A stretch of DNA of 32,499 nt from JAADDG01 sp964450755 (GTDB lineage Bacteria > Campylobacterota > Campylobacteria > Campylobacterales > JAADDG01), in the NCBI GenBank assembly GCA_964450755.1, contig CAYVDJ010000061.1, positions 1-32,499 of the forward strand, read 5' to 3'. The stretch's first letter is position 1. Each line of letters begins with the position of its first letter. Made by a program: the position numbers and the translations under genes. The notes beneath the pieces are model-generated. The model saw only the letters and a program-made list of their open reading frames with translations, made no database searches and was not told the origin of the DNA. Of the stretch, positions 21,862 to 30,893 are shown one piece after another.

Positions 21862-23736
21862 ATGGAAGAAGAAAAGAAAAAACAAGAAGAGAGCAGTACC
21901 AAAAAAACACAACAGCCTCAAAAGAAAAACTATCAAAAAAAAGAGAACAACCGCAGAAGAAATGCAAGAGGAAATATGAACGGAGGAGCATTTAAAGAGG
22001 TTAAAAAAGTTTTTGATTTAAATGAAAAAATACAAAAAAACAGACTTGAAACATATAATAAAACAGGTTCAAACCCCAATGCAAGTATAAGAATCACTCC
22101 TCTTGGAGGATTGGGAGAGATCGGCGGAAATATGATGATAATGGAAACATCAAAAAGTGCCATTATCGTAGATGTCGGTATGAGTTTCCCAAGTGAGGAT
22201 ATGCACGGAGTTGATATTTTAATTCCCGATTTTAACTATCTAAAACAGATAAAAAACAAAATAAAAGGGATAGTCATAACACATGCCCATGAAGATCATA
22301 TCGGAGCCATTCCCTATCTTTTCAAAGAGATGCAGTTTCCAATCTATGCAACTCCCCTGCCCCTTGGTATGATATCAAACAAATTTGACGAACACGGTAT
22401 AGGAAAACACAGAAGTTACTTTAGACCCGTAGAAAAAAGAAAAATCTATAAAATCGGTGATTTTGATGTGGAGTGGATTCATATAACACACTCCGTTATT
22501 GACGCTTCGGCACTGGCTATTACCACGGAAGCTGGAACCATTATCCATACAGGGGATTTCAAAATAGATCATACTCCAATAGACGGATATCCAACCGATC
22601 TTCACAGACTTGCCTATTATGGAGAAAAAGGGGTTTTATGCCTTCTAAGCGACAGTACAAACTCCCATAAAGAGGGTTTTACAAGAAGTGAAAGTTCAGT
22701 CGGACCCACTTTTGATGCAATATTTTCTCAGGCAAAGGGACGAGTTTTAATGTCCACATTTTCATCAAATATTCACAGAGTCTATCAGGCTATCGAATAC
22801 GGATTGAAATATAACAGAAAAGTGTGCGTAATAGGTCGTTCTATGGAGAGAAATCTAAATATTGCCATGGAACTAGGATATGTGAAATTTGACAAAAAAA
22901 TTTTTATAGATGCCCATGAAGTCGGAAAATATCCAGATAACAAAGTTTTGATAGTAACAACAGGCAGTCAGGGTGAGACAATGAGCGCTCTTTACAGAAT
23001 GGCAACGGACGAACACAGACATATAAAGATAAAACCCACCGATCAGATCATCATATCAGCCAAAGCAATACCGGGCAATGAGGCAAGTGTATCAAGAGTT
23101 TTAAATTTCCTTCTAAAAGCCGGTGCAAAAGTCGCCTATCAAAATTTCAGTGAAATCCATGTAAGCGGTCATGCTGCCCAAGAAGAGCAAAAACTGATGC
23201 TAAGACTTATAAAACCAAAATTTTTCATGCCTGTTCATGGTGAATACAACCATGTTTACGCTCATAAAAATACTGCCATACAGTGTGGCGTAAATCCTAA
23301 AAACATCTATCTGATGAGTGACGGAGAACAGGTGGAAATAACCTTGAAATATCTCAAAAAGGTAAAAACGGTAAAAACCGGTAAAACCTATATAGACAAC
23401 CAGATCAACAGACAGATAGAAGATGATGTCGTAATAGACAGACAAAAACTAGCAGATGCCGGTATAGTAATGATAATAGCCCAAATAGACGGAGAAGAGA
23501 AAAAGATCATCGATAAGCCAAAAGTAGTCAGTTACGGACTTGTACCTGACAAGCAGGATAAAGCTTTTTCCAAAGAGATGGAGAATGTTTTGGAACACTA
23601 TTTTATAAATGCAAGAAAAGAGGTATTTGAAAATCCAAAATTAGGAGAAAACGAAATCCGTCAGGTAGTGAGAAAACATATTTTTAGAAAGATGAAAAAA
23701 TATCCTACAATTGTTCCTACAATCTATATGATGTGA
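21862..23736 (+). CDS. rnj: Ribonuclease J
   Basis: This 624-residue metallo-beta-lactamase/beta-CASP ribonuclease is the main mRNA decay and rRNA processing nuclease in bacteria that lack RNase E; Helicobacter pylori relies on it. The zinc motif HAHEDHIGA is near residues 141-149. GTIIHTGDFKID, a beta-CASP segment (STFSSNIHRVYQAIE) and SGHAAQEEQ follow, then the C-terminal domain. The catalytic core begins around residue 74 (SIRITPLGGLGEIGG). The first 73 residues are Lys/Gln/Asn/Arg-rich and look disordered. H. pylori RNase J also has a long N-terminal extension. ATG 21862 has AAAAGGTG upstream. Its stop overlaps the GTG of kdsD. Confidence 0.97.
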   Translation: MEEEKKKQEESSTKKTQQPQKKNYQKKENNRRRNARGNMNGGAFKEVKKVFDLNEKIQKNRLETYNKTGSNPNASIRITPLGGLGEIGGNMMIMETSKSAIIVDVGMSFPSEDMHGVDILIPDFNYLKQIKNKIKGIVITHAHEDHIGAIPYLFKEMQFPIYATPLPLGMISNKFDEHGIGKHRSYFRPVEKRKIYKIGDFDVEWIHITHSVIDASALAITTEAGTIIHTGDFKIDHTPIDGYPTDLHRLAYYGEKGVLCLLSDSTNSHKEGFTRSESSVGPTFDAIFSQAKGRVLMSTFSSNIHRVYQAIEYGLKYNRKVCVIGRSMERNLNIAMELGYVKFDKKIFIDAHEVGKYPDNKVLIVTTGSQGETMSALYRMATDEHRHIKIKPTDQIIISAKAIPGNEASVSRVLNFLLKAGAKVAYQNFSEIHVSGHAAQEEQKLMLRLIKPKFFMPVHGEYNHVYAHKNTAIQCGVNPKNIYLMSDGEQVEITLKYLKKVKTVKTGKTYIDNQINRQIEDDVVIDRQKLADAGIVMIIAQIDGEEKKIIDKPKVVSYGLVPDKQDKAFSKEMENVLEHYFINARKEVFENPKLGENEIRQVVRKHIFRKMKKYPTIVPTIYMM

Positions 23737-24707
23737 GAAATAACTTGAATTATACAGATATAATAAAAGAGGCCTTGAGATTAGAGGCAAACGAGCTTTT
23801 AAGAGCAGCGGAAAGTTTGGATGAAAATATAGAAAAAGCCATAAATCTAATCGACACTCTAAAAGGAAAGCTTATCATCACAGGTGTCGGCAAATCAGGA
23901 CTTGTAGGAGCCAAAATGGCAGCAACTTTTGCAAGTACCGGAACAAGCAGTTTCTTTTTGCATCCGACAGAGGCGCTGCATGGCGATCTTGGTATGATAG
24001 GCAAAGATGACGGAGTTTTGGCCATCAGTTACAGCGGAGAGAGCGAAGAGTTGGCAAAAATCCTTCCCCATATAAAAAGATTTGATATTCCCCTTATCGG
24101 TATGACCAAAGAGAAAAACTCGACTCTCGGAAGATACAGTGATGTTGTAGTGGCGATAAAAGTTGATAAGGAGGCATGTCCTTTGAATATCGTTCCAACC
24201 TCTTCCACCACTCTTACAATGGCGCTTGGCGATGCTCTTGCCATCTCTTTGATGAAAAAGAGAAATTTTAAAAAAGAGGATTTTGCCTCTTTTCATCCGG
24301 GAGGTTCTCTTGGAAAACAGCTCTATGTAAAAGCAAAAGATCTGATGAGAACCAAAAATCTTCCTTTTGTCATGGAAGAGACAAAACTAAAAGATGCTCT
24401 TTTGGAGATGACAAAAGGAAGAATAGGAAATGTTCTTGTTGTAGATGAGGATAAAAAACTAAAAGCCGTCTTGAGTGACGGTGATCTAAGAAGGGCAATG
24501 ATGAGAGATGATTTTTCCATGGAGGAGAGAGTTATCAAATACGCCTCCAAAAACCCAAAATTCATTACGGACGAAAATATACTGGCAAGTGATGTTTTAA
24601 ATATAATAGAAAATTATAAACTTCAACATCTTGTTTTTACCGATAAAAAGATGAGAGTCAAAGGGGTGATTCATATACATGATCTTGTGGAAGCGGGGAT
24701 AAAATAG
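23733..24707 (+). CDS. kdsD: Arabinose-5-phosphate isomerase (KdsD/KpsF family)
   Basis: This 324-residue protein has an N-terminal SIS sugar-isomerase domain (ITGVGKSGLVGAKMAATFASTG, then HPTEALHGDLGM and SYSGESEEL) and two C-terminal CBS domains (about 205-260 and 270-324). It interconverts ribulose-5-phosphate and arabinose-5-phosphate, the first committed step to Kdo for lipopolysaccharide. The CBS pair normally binds a regulatory nucleotide or sugar-nucleotide. The start is GTG 23733, overlapping the RNase J stop as GTGA; a TTG at 23745 is the only close alternative. It lies between RNA-maturation genes, a conserved but unexplained neighbourhood. Its end shares one base with the next start. 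Confidence 0.95.
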   Translation: MRNNLNYTDIIKEALRLEANELLRAAESLDENIEKAINLIDTLKGKLIITGVGKSGLVGAKMAATFASTGTSSFFLHPTEALHGDLGMIGKDDGVLAISYSGESEELAKILPHIKRFDIPLIGMTKEKNSTLGRYSDVVVAIKVDKEACPLNIVPTSSTTLTMALGDALAISLMKKRNFKKEDFASFHPGGSLGKQLYVKAKDLMRTKNLPFVMEETKLKDALLEMTKGRIGNVLVVDEDKKLKAVLSDGDLRRAMMRDDFSMEERVIKYASKNPKFITDENILASDVLNIIENYKLQHLVFTDKKMRVKGVIHIHDLVEAGIK

Positions 24708-25486
24708 TGTATCCTGTAAGATTAAACAAATACATCTCCCATAACACAAAGTACTCAAGAAGAGAAGCCGACAAACTGATAGAAGAGGGCAGGGTAAAAA
24801 TAAACCATAAAGTTATCAATGATCTCTCTACCAAAGTGGAAAAAGAGGACAGAGTTTTTATAGACTCAAAACTCATAAAACCCTCTACAAAATTTACCGT
24901 TATTGTCTATCACAAGCAAAAAGGCGAACTAGTTACCAAAAAAGATGACAGAGGAAGAAAAACGATTTATGACAATCTTCCAAAAAAATATGCCCACTTT
25001 ATCCCGATAGGAAGGCTTGATTTTACAAGCGAAGGGATACTGCTGCTTACAGACTCTCCAAAAGTTGCCACAAAACTGATGCACAGCAGACTTGAGAGAG
25101 TCTATTATCTGAAAATCAAAGGTTTTGTAACTCCCAAAATGGAAGAGGCAATGATGGAGGGTCTTTATCTTGAGGATGCCACAAAAGGAGCTCATGAAAA
25201 AAGCAGACAAAAGAGTATGGAATTTGCCCCTTTTGTAGCATACAAAATCATCAAAAACTCACCCACTTTTTCAAAACTCAAAGTTGTTATCAATGAGGGA
25301 AAAAACAGAGAGTTAAGACGGTTTTTTGCATATTTTGATGCGGAAGTCGCCGATCTTAAAAGAGTCAGTTTTGCAGGAATCAGTCTTGGTATTTTAAAAG
25401 AGGGAAAAACAAGATATCTGACAAAAAAAGAGTATGATGATCTTCACAAATTCCTAAAGGAAGAGAAAAAACGCCAAAATGAATGA
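24707..25486 (+). CDS. rluB: RsuA/RluB-family rRNA pseudouridine synthase
   Basis: This 259-residue protein has an N-terminal S4 RNA-binding domain (LNKYISHNTKYSRREADKLIEEGRVKIN). The catalytic domain follows, with GRLDFTSEGILLLTD holding the catalytic aspartate and EGKNRELRRFF the substrate-side motif. Family members isomerise single uridines in 23S rRNA (RluB, U2605) or 16S rRNA (RsuA, U516); the RluB assignment is the more likely but not certain. The start is GTG 24707, overlapping the kdsD stop as TAGTG. A lysine-rich tail ends the protein and overlaps rarA by eight bases. Confidence 0.92.
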   Translation: MYPVRLNKYISHNTKYSRREADKLIEEGRVKINHKVINDLSTKVEKEDRVFIDSKLIKPSTKFTVIVYHKQKGELVTKKDDRGRKTIYDNLPKKYAHFIPIGRLDFTSEGILLLTDSPKVATKLMHSRLERVYYLKIKGFVTPKMEEAMMEGLYLEDATKGAHEKSRQKSMEFAPFVAYKIIKNSPTFSKLKVVINEGKNRELRRFFAYFDAEVADLKRVSFAGISLGILKEGKTRYLTKKEYDDLHKFLKEEKKRQNE

Positions 25487-26678
25487 TTTTTGCAGAATTT
25501 TTAGACCCAAAAATATAGAGGAGATGGTAGGACAATCCCATTTAACAGATAAAAAGAGCGCCTTTTACAGACTGATAAAAGCAAAAAAAATACCACATCT
25601 TATCTTTTTCGGTCCTCCGGGCAGCGGCAAAACCACAATGGCAAAAATTATCTCAAACGAGCTTGATTTTCCGTTTTACGAACTCGACGCAACCGGATTG
25701 AAAGTGGAAGAGTTAAGAAAAATTATCAGACAATATAAAAATTCTCTGATAAAACCTCTCATATTCATCGATGAGATACACAGACTCAGTAAAAATCAGC
25801 AGGAAGTCTTATTGATACCGATGGAGAAAAATGAAGCCGTAATTATCGGAGCATCAACCGAAAATCCCTATTTTACTCTGACAAATGCCATCAGATCAAG
25901 ATCAATGCTTTTTGAATTTAAAACAATAGAGGAAAAGGATCTGATAAAACTTCTAAAAAGAGTGCAAAAAAAGATAGATTTTGAGATAGAAGAGGAGGCG
26001 ATATCCTATCTTGCCTCCTCTTCAAACGGAGATGGCAGAGCAATGCTGAATCTCTTGGAGTATGCTTTGGCAATCGATAAAAAAGTTACGATTCAAACTC
26101 TAAAATCCTTAAGACAAATTCCTTTAAAAGATGGCACAAACAGTAAAGATACACACTATAATCTAACAAGCGCAATGATAAAAAGCATAAGAGGAAGCGA
26201 CATAGATGCGGCTTTGTACTATCTTGCAAGATTGATTGACGGTGGAGAAAATCCCGAATTTATAGCAAGAAGATTGGTAATTTTATCAAGCGAAGATATA
26301 GGAAACGCAAATCCAAATGCCCTTAATTTAGCCGTCAGCACAATGAATGCCGTAAGCAAAATAGGATATCCCGAATCAAGAATCATCCTCTCCCAATGCG
26401 TTGTTTATCTCTCCTCTTCTCCAAAATCAAACAGTTGCTATCAGGCAATAAACAGTGCCTTAAAATATATAGAGGAAAATGAAAACCTGCCCGTTTTAAA
26501 ACATCTAAAAAGCCCCTCTTTGAAAGGGTATCTATACCCCCATGATTTTGGAGGATGGGTAAAACAGCGCTATCTTGACAAAGATCTAAAATTTTATCAG
26601 AGCAAAAATATAGGCTTTGAGAAAACTTTAACAGACTGGATAACAAAAATCAGGAACGATGAGAGTGATGATGAATAA
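25479..26678 (+). CDS. rarA: Replication-associated recombination protein A (RarA/MgsA)
   Basis: This 399-residue AAA+ ATPase is related to clamp-loader subunits and RuvB. Walker A is GPPGSGKTTMAK near residues 44-55 and Walker B is IFIDEIHRL; the sensor 1 stretch is GASTENPYF. The C-terminal tetramerisation domain (SAMIKSIRGSDIDAALYYLARLIDGGE, LVILSSEDIGNANP) is diagnostic for RarA. It acts at stalled replication forks, interacting with SSB in the family. ATG 25479 lies inside the end of rluB. The last 29 bases overlap the 3' end of the convergent LysR gene, so the two mRNAs are antisense at their ends. Confidence 0.95.
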   Translation: MNDFCRIFRPKNIEEMVGQSHLTDKKSAFYRLIKAKKIPHLIFFGPPGSGKTTMAKIISNELDFPFYELDATGLKVEELRKIIRQYKNSLIKPLIFIDEIHRLSKNQQEVLLIPMEKNEAVIIGASTENPYFTLTNAIRSRSMLFEFKTIEEKDLIKLLKRVQKKIDFEIEEEAISYLASSSNGDGRAMLNLLEYALAIDKKVTIQTLKSLRQIPLKDGTNSKDTHYNLTSAMIKSIRGSDIDAALYYLARLIDGGENPEFIARRLVILSSEDIGNANPNALNLAVSTMNAVSKIGYPESRIILSQCVVYLSSSPKSNSCYQAINSALKYIEENENLPVLKHLKSPSLKGYLYPHDFGGWVKQRYLDKDLKFYQSKNIGFEKTLTDWITKIRNDESDDE

Positions 26679-27576
26679 CAATTTTCCTTTTACTCATCAG
26701 GTATTGCAAAACATTGTCTATAAAAGCGTCATATTTTCTCTCTTTTAAATAGGCTATATAAAGCTTCCTTATAAATTTCATATTTTTTATCTTTGCAGTA
26801 TATAAAGTACCATTGTCAAGCTCATCTGTTATCACATATTTTGAGATAATGGAAACAGTGGGATTTTTTCTTTTATCCGCTTTTAAAACAGTCTGCTTTA
26901 CAACCGTCGGATTGGTTACAACACTGATAACATTAAAAGATTTACACTCTATTCCGGCTTCCTCGAAAACTTCAGCTACCAATCTTCTTGTATGAGACTC
27001 TTCCTCTCTGCATATCCAGTTATAGTTGTAAAGTTCCTCTTTTCTTATATATTTTGGGAGTGGAGAGTTGCTAAAAAGAACCAGTTCATCTTCCATCCAT
27101 TCTCTGTATATCAAACCTTCCAAAAATATAGGGGATTCCACCAAAGCCAAATCGGCTTTTTTATCCAATACCTCGTTTAAAACTTTTTCACTCAAATCAA
27201 CTTTTATCAAGACTTCATTTTGGATAGCGTTTTTAAGATCATTTAAAAATTCCGGTACAAGATAATTACCTATCGTATAAGATGATCCTATGATAAAAGT
27301 CAACTCTTTGTTGATTATACGGATAATCTCTTTTTCGGCACTTAAAATACATCTTTCAAGTTTCAGACAGACTCTGTAAAACTCTTCCCCCGCTTTTGTA
27401 AGAATGATACCGTTTTTTTTCCTGTCAACAAGTTTGTTACCCACATACTCTTCGAGAAGTTTGATCTGCTGTGTAACGGCAGGTTGGGAGATGCCAAGTT
27501 TTTTTGAAGCTTTAGAAAAACTTTTGCCTTTGACTACTGTAAGAAAAGTCTCTATTCTTGAAAAATTCTTTATCAT
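26650..27576 (-). CDS. LysR-family transcriptional regulator
   Basis: This 308-residue regulator has a winged helix-turn-helix at residues 1-60 (FLTVVKGKSFSKASKKLGISQPAVTQQIKLLE) and a co-inducer domain of two alpha/beta lobes after it. The start at ATG 27576 (MIKNFSRIETF) has GAGGAG just upstream. The open frame extends 27 codons further, but those residues are atypical for the family and lack a ribosome site. LysR proteins bind T-N11-A sites and often control a divergent gene; the divergent operon here begins with a UvrD-type helicase. The ligand is unknown. The C-terminus (HHHSHRS) is read from DNA that also encodes the end of rarA, so it is probably not conserved. Confidence 0.92.
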   Translation of the reverse strand: MIKNFSRIETFLTVVKGKSFSKASKKLGISQPAVTQQIKLLEEYVGNKLVDRKKNGIILTKAGEEFYRVCLKLERCILSAEKEIIRIINKELTFIIGSSYTIGNYLVPEFLNDLKNAIQNEVLIKVDLSEKVLNEVLDKKADLALVESPIFLEGLIYREWMEDELVLFSNSPLPKYIRKEELYNYNWICREEESHTRRLVAEVFEEAGIECKSFNVISVVTNPTVVKQTVLKADKRKNPTVSIISKYVITDELDNGTLYTAKIKNMKFIRKLYIAYLKERKYDAFIDNVLQYLMSKRKIVIHHHSHRS

Positions 27577-27802
27577 TGCATCTCCTCTGTTTTTATAGTT
27601 AAATACTGATAGTTGATATTCTCGTTTAATTATAACTAATTTTAATAATAAATGCAACGATATTTGTTTTTCTTATTAAAAAAATGAAACTTTTTTTTTA
27701 CAAAAAGGTGTATTTTTACAGGCTTTTAATCAACACTATAATAATTTAATCTTCTTTTTAGTAAAATATATTAATACCTTATAATTTACAATCGGAAGAG
27801 AG
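27577..27802. other. Divergent intergenic region between lysR and the helicase operon
   Basis: These 226 very AT-rich bases hold a nine-base T tract at about 27691, one convincing promoter (27715-27742) and a second TATAAT at 27780-27785 close to the helicase start. Several AT-rich T-N11-A arrangements could bind the LysR protein, but none stands out against the base composition. No small gene is seen. Confidence 0.6.
27715..27742 (+). promoter_or_regulatory. Candidate sigma-70 promoter of the uvrD-truB-csrA-ispE-smpB operon
   Basis: TTTACA (27715-27720) and TATAAT (27737-27742) are separated by 16 bases, matching 5 of 6 and 6 of 6 consensus positions. The leader would be about 55 bases before ATG 27803. 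A second TATAAT at 27780 has no matching -35 and would leave a leader of only about 11 bases. Confidence 0.55.
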
Positions 27803-29845
27803 ATGGAAAAAATATTAAATGAACTTAATGATTCTCAAAGAGAAGCTGCAATCCATATTGACGGACCACTTTTGATACTTGCAGGTGCTGGAAGCGGAAA
27901 GACAAAAACTTTGACAACAAGACTTGCTTATCTCATATCCAACGGTATTCCCCCTTCAAGTACACTGACACTTACTTTTACAAACAAAGCGGCAGCGGAG
28001 ATGAGAACAAGAGCTTTGGGTATGATTGAACATATATCCTATCCTCCGCTTTTGTGTACTTTTCATAAATTCGGTCTGCTGTTTTTAAAATTTTATATAG
28101 ACAGACTAAACAGAAAAAACTCCTTTGTCATTATAGATACCAATGACAAAAAGAGAATTTTAAAAAATTTTATAAATGATATCCCCATGGCAGTTGCGGC
28201 AAGTGAAATTTCAAGATATAAAAGCTCTCTCATCTCTCCATCTTTGGCAGCACAAAAAGCAGAACTCATACACTACAAAAAAATTGCTGAAATTTACAGA
28301 CAGTATGAGGAGTTTATCAGAAAAAACAATCTGGTGGACTTTGATGACCTGATATCTCTAACCTATAAAATTTTAGAAGAAAATGAAGATATAAAAGAGG
28401 AAACGGCACAAAGATACCAGTATATCATGGTAGATGAGTATCAAGATACCAATGAACTTCAATATAAACTTTTAAAACTGCTAACTTCAACTCATAAAAA
28501 TCTCTGTGTGGTAGGAGATGATGATCAAAGCATTTACGGGTGGAGAGGTGCAAATATCAAAAATATACTGGAATTTAAAAATCAGTTTAAAGATACAAAA
28601 ATAGTAAAACTCGAATACAATTACCGATCCACCAAAAAAATACTAGAAGCGGCAAACAACCTGATAGAACACAACAGAAACAGACTTGGCAAAATTCTAA
28701 AAGCCACAAAAGAGGAGGGCAGGGAGATAGAGCTTTTACACTCATACAATGAGAGTCAGGAAGCTCTTACAATAGCAAAAAAGATAAAAGATCTTATAAA
28801 CAAAGGAGTTTATTACAATCAAATAGCAATCCTTTACCGCATTAACGCTCTTAGCAGATCTCTGGAAGAGGGGCTTAACAAAGAGAATATTCCCTACAAG
28901 ATGGTAGGAGGAGTAAAATTTTATGAAAGAGCCGAAGTTAAAGATATCATAGCATATCTTCGTTTGATTTCAAATCCTCATGATGATTTCTCTCTAAAAA
29001 GAGTGATCAACAAACCCAAAAGAGGTCTTGGAAAAGTGGCTCTTAACAAACTTGAAAACAATGCCTATGAGGCGAAATGTTCAATCTATGAGCTTTTAAT
29101 CTCTCATAATGACAAAGTGAAAAAATCAGTCAGCAAAAGATCGTATGAAGAGTTGCAAAAATTTACACAAAATATAGAGGATATAAGACAAAAAAGCCAA
29201 TCCTCAACCTACGATACGGCAGATGAGATAGAGAGATGTTTCAAACTCAAAGAGTATTATGCCCAAATGCCCGATTCCTATGAAAAAATAGCAAATATTG
29301 ATGAATTTTACGGCTATTATAAAGATTATATAAAAACAAATCTTGACAGTTCACTGGATGATTTTTTAAATGAGATCTCTTTGCAAAGCGATCAGGATCA
29401 GATAAGCGAAGAGAGTATCTGTATAATGAGTGTCCATGCAAGTAAAGGACTGGAGTTTGACTATCTTTTTGTTATAGGCTTGGAGGAGGGTTTTTTCCCG
29501 CTTATCGGGGAGGGATCGGATATGGAAGAGGAGAGAAGACTCGGATATGTTGCTATCACAAGAGCAAAAAAAGAGCTTACACTAAGTTATACCGACAGCA
29601 GATTTTTCAGAGGAAAAAGAAGCAATCTCTCAAAAAGCAGATTTCTAAAAGAGACAGGCTTGATAGAGGGAAGTTTGGTACTTGAAAAATCAACACCCTA
29701 CAAAAAAGGAGATCTTGTAAAACACAAGCTTTTTGGGATAGGGCGGATTTTGGCTATCAGCAAAGTAAAAAGAGAATTCAAACTAAAGATAAATTTCGGC
29801 GGTATCCACAAAGATATACTTGCAGATTATGTAGAGAGGGTATGA
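27803..29845 (+). CDS. UvrD/Rep/PcrA-type superfamily I DNA helicase
   Basis: This 680-residue 3'-5' helicase has all SF1A motifs in order: Q motif (LNDSQREAA, 8-16), Walker A ILAGAGSGKTKTL, TLTFTNKAAAEM, the Walker B VDEYQDTN, GDDDQSIYGWRGA, the arginine-finger region NYRSTKKIL, VHASKGLEFDYLFVIGLEEG and GYVAITRAKKEL. It unwinds DNA in nucleotide excision repair, mismatch repair or restart of stalled forks. Whether it is the functional Rep or UvrD cannot be decided, so no symbol is given. A C-terminal KGDLVKHKLFGIGRI segment matches the PcrA/UvrD tail that contacts RNA polymerase. ATG 27803 has GGAAGAGAG upstream. It overlaps truB by four bases. Confidence 0.96.
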   Translation: MEKILNELNDSQREAAIHIDGPLLILAGAGSGKTKTLTTRLAYLISNGIPPSSTLTLTFTNKAAAEMRTRALGMIEHISYPPLLCTFHKFGLLFLKFYIDRLNRKNSFVIIDTNDKKRILKNFINDIPMAVAASEISRYKSSLISPSLAAQKAELIHYKKIAEIYRQYEEFIRKNNLVDFDDLISLTYKILEENEDIKEETAQRYQYIMVDEYQDTNELQYKLLKLLTSTHKNLCVVGDDDQSIYGWRGANIKNILEFKNQFKDTKIVKLEYNYRSTKKILEAANNLIEHNRNRLGKILKATKEEGREIELLHSYNESQEALTIAKKIKDLINKGVYYNQIAILYRINALSRSLEEGLNKENIPYKMVGGVKFYERAEVKDIIAYLRLISNPHDDFSLKRVINKPKRGLGKVALNKLENNAYEAKCSIYELLISHNDKVKKSVSKRSYEELQKFTQNIEDIRQKSQSSTYDTADEIERCFKLKEYYAQMPDSYEKIANIDEFYGYYKDYIKTNLDSSLDDFLNEISLQSDQDQISEESICIMSVHASKGLEFDYLFVIGLEEGFFPLIGEGSDMEEERRLGYVAITRAKKELTLSYTDSRFFRGKRSNLSKSRFLKETGLIEGSLVLEKSTPYKKGDLVKHKLFGIGRILAISKVKREFKLKINFGGIHKDILADYVERV

Positions 29846-30672
29846 TGTGCAAAAACCGTATCTTTGTGGCATATAAACCCTCTTTTATCTCCTCAAACCG
29901 CTTTTTGTCTTCTCTTAAAAAGAAGTATAAAACCAAAAAAGCCGGATTTTCGGGAACTTTGGATCCTTTTGCAAGAGGTGTTTTGATAGTGGCATTTGGT
30001 CAATATACAAAACTTTTCAGATTTTTGAAAAAAAGCCCCAAAACCTACAGAGCAACTCTGTGGATAGGTGCCAAAAGTCCCACTTTGGATATAGAGAAGA
30101 TTACACAGATAAAAGAATTTAATCCGCTCTCTTTAAAAGAGATAGACAGAGTATTTAAAAATCTGCCAAAAGAGCTGGAGTATCTTCCCCCAAAATACAG
30201 TGCCAAAAAGATAGACGGTCAAAGAGCCTACAATCTGGCAAGAAAAGAGGTGGAATTTGAATTAAAAAGTATAAAAACTACGATATTTGATCTCAAACTC
30301 CTCTCTTATTCACATCCTTTTTTGACTTTTGAGATCAGCGTAAGCGAAGGGGGATATATCAGAAGTATAGCAGATATACTGGCAAAAGAGCTTCATGTTT
30401 TTGGTTCTCTTAGTTATCTTGAGAGATTAAGAGAGGGGAATTTTGTCTATGAAAATGAAAAATCTCTCAATCCGCTTTGCTATCTTAAAATAAAAGAAAA
30501 TTTCTATTTGGCTGATATTGAAGATATATTTAAAGGAAAAGTTCTTAAAATAGAGGATTTTAAAATAAAAGAGGAAGGAGTTTATTTTTTGGACTGCAAT
30601 GACAACTTAACAATAATCAAAATCAAAAACAATGCTGTATCTTATGAAGTGAACAATATAAAATTATGCTGA
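29842..30672 (+). CDS. truB: tRNA pseudouridine-55 synthase
   Basis: This 276-residue enzyme makes pseudouridine 55 in the T-loop of tRNAs and also acts as a tRNA chaperone. The catalytic aspartate is D41 in GFSGTLDPFARGVL, followed by LPPKYSAKKIDGQRAYNLAR and SEGGYIRSIADILAKEL, the usual TruB blocks. The N-terminus VAYKPSFISSNRF is the conserved opening, and a short C-terminal domain follows. The start uses the first ATG of ATGATG at 29842, overlapping the helicase stop. Its last codons overlap csrA by seven bases, so csrA translation is likely coupled to truB. Confidence 0.96.
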   Translation: MMCKNRIFVAYKPSFISSNRFLSSLKKKYKTKKAGFSGTLDPFARGVLIVAFGQYTKLFRFLKKSPKTYRATLWIGAKSPTLDIEKITQIKEFNPLSLKEIDRVFKNLPKELEYLPPKYSAKKIDGQRAYNLARKEVEFELKSIKTTIFDLKLLSYSHPFLTFEISVSEGGYIRSIADILAKELHVFGSLSYLERLREGNFVYENEKSLNPLCYLKIKENFYLADIEDIFKGKVLKIEDFKIKEEGVYFLDCNDNLTIIKIKNNAVSYEVNNIKLC

Positions 30673-30893
30673 TACTGACAAGAAAAGAGAGAGAAAAACT
30701 CATCATCAACGATAATATTACGATTGAAATCATAGAGATAAACAAAAACAGCATCAAAATAGGTATAGAAGCGCCAAAAGAGATACCGATAATCAGAGGT
30801 GAAATAGAGGAGGAGATAAAGATGAGCAATATCGCCGCAAACAAAGAGATACAAACCTCCGTTTTAAATCAGCTCTCAAGAAGGATAAGATGA
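30666..30893 (+). CDS. csrA: Carbon storage regulator CsrA
   Basis: This 75-residue RNA-binding protein dimerises through swapped beta strands and binds GGA motifs in mRNA leaders to block or stabilise messages. The N-terminus MLILTRKEREKLIINDNITIEI is characteristic, and the central IKIGIEAPKEIPIIRGEI segment includes the RNA-contacting region with the conserved Arg. The length is slightly above the 60-75 usual. In Campylobacterota it controls flagellin and other targets, with FliW as antagonist in the family; no FliW is in this window. The truB overlap and the four-base ATGA overlap with ispE place it in a strictly coupled operon. Confidence 0.97.
   Translation: MLILTRKEREKLIINDNITIEIIEINKNSIKIGIEAPKEIPIIRGEIEEEIKMSNIAANKEIQTSVLNQLSRRIR

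Noticed and set aside
23745..23747. TTG as the kdsD start
   Set aside because: GTG at 23733 overlaps the RNase J stop, fitting the coupling style of this operon, and no ribosome site favours the TTG.
27577..27657. N-terminal extension of the LysR frame by 27 codons
   Set aside because: LysR proteins normally start just before the helix-turn-helix. ATG 27576 has GAGGAG, while the longer start has no ribosome site.
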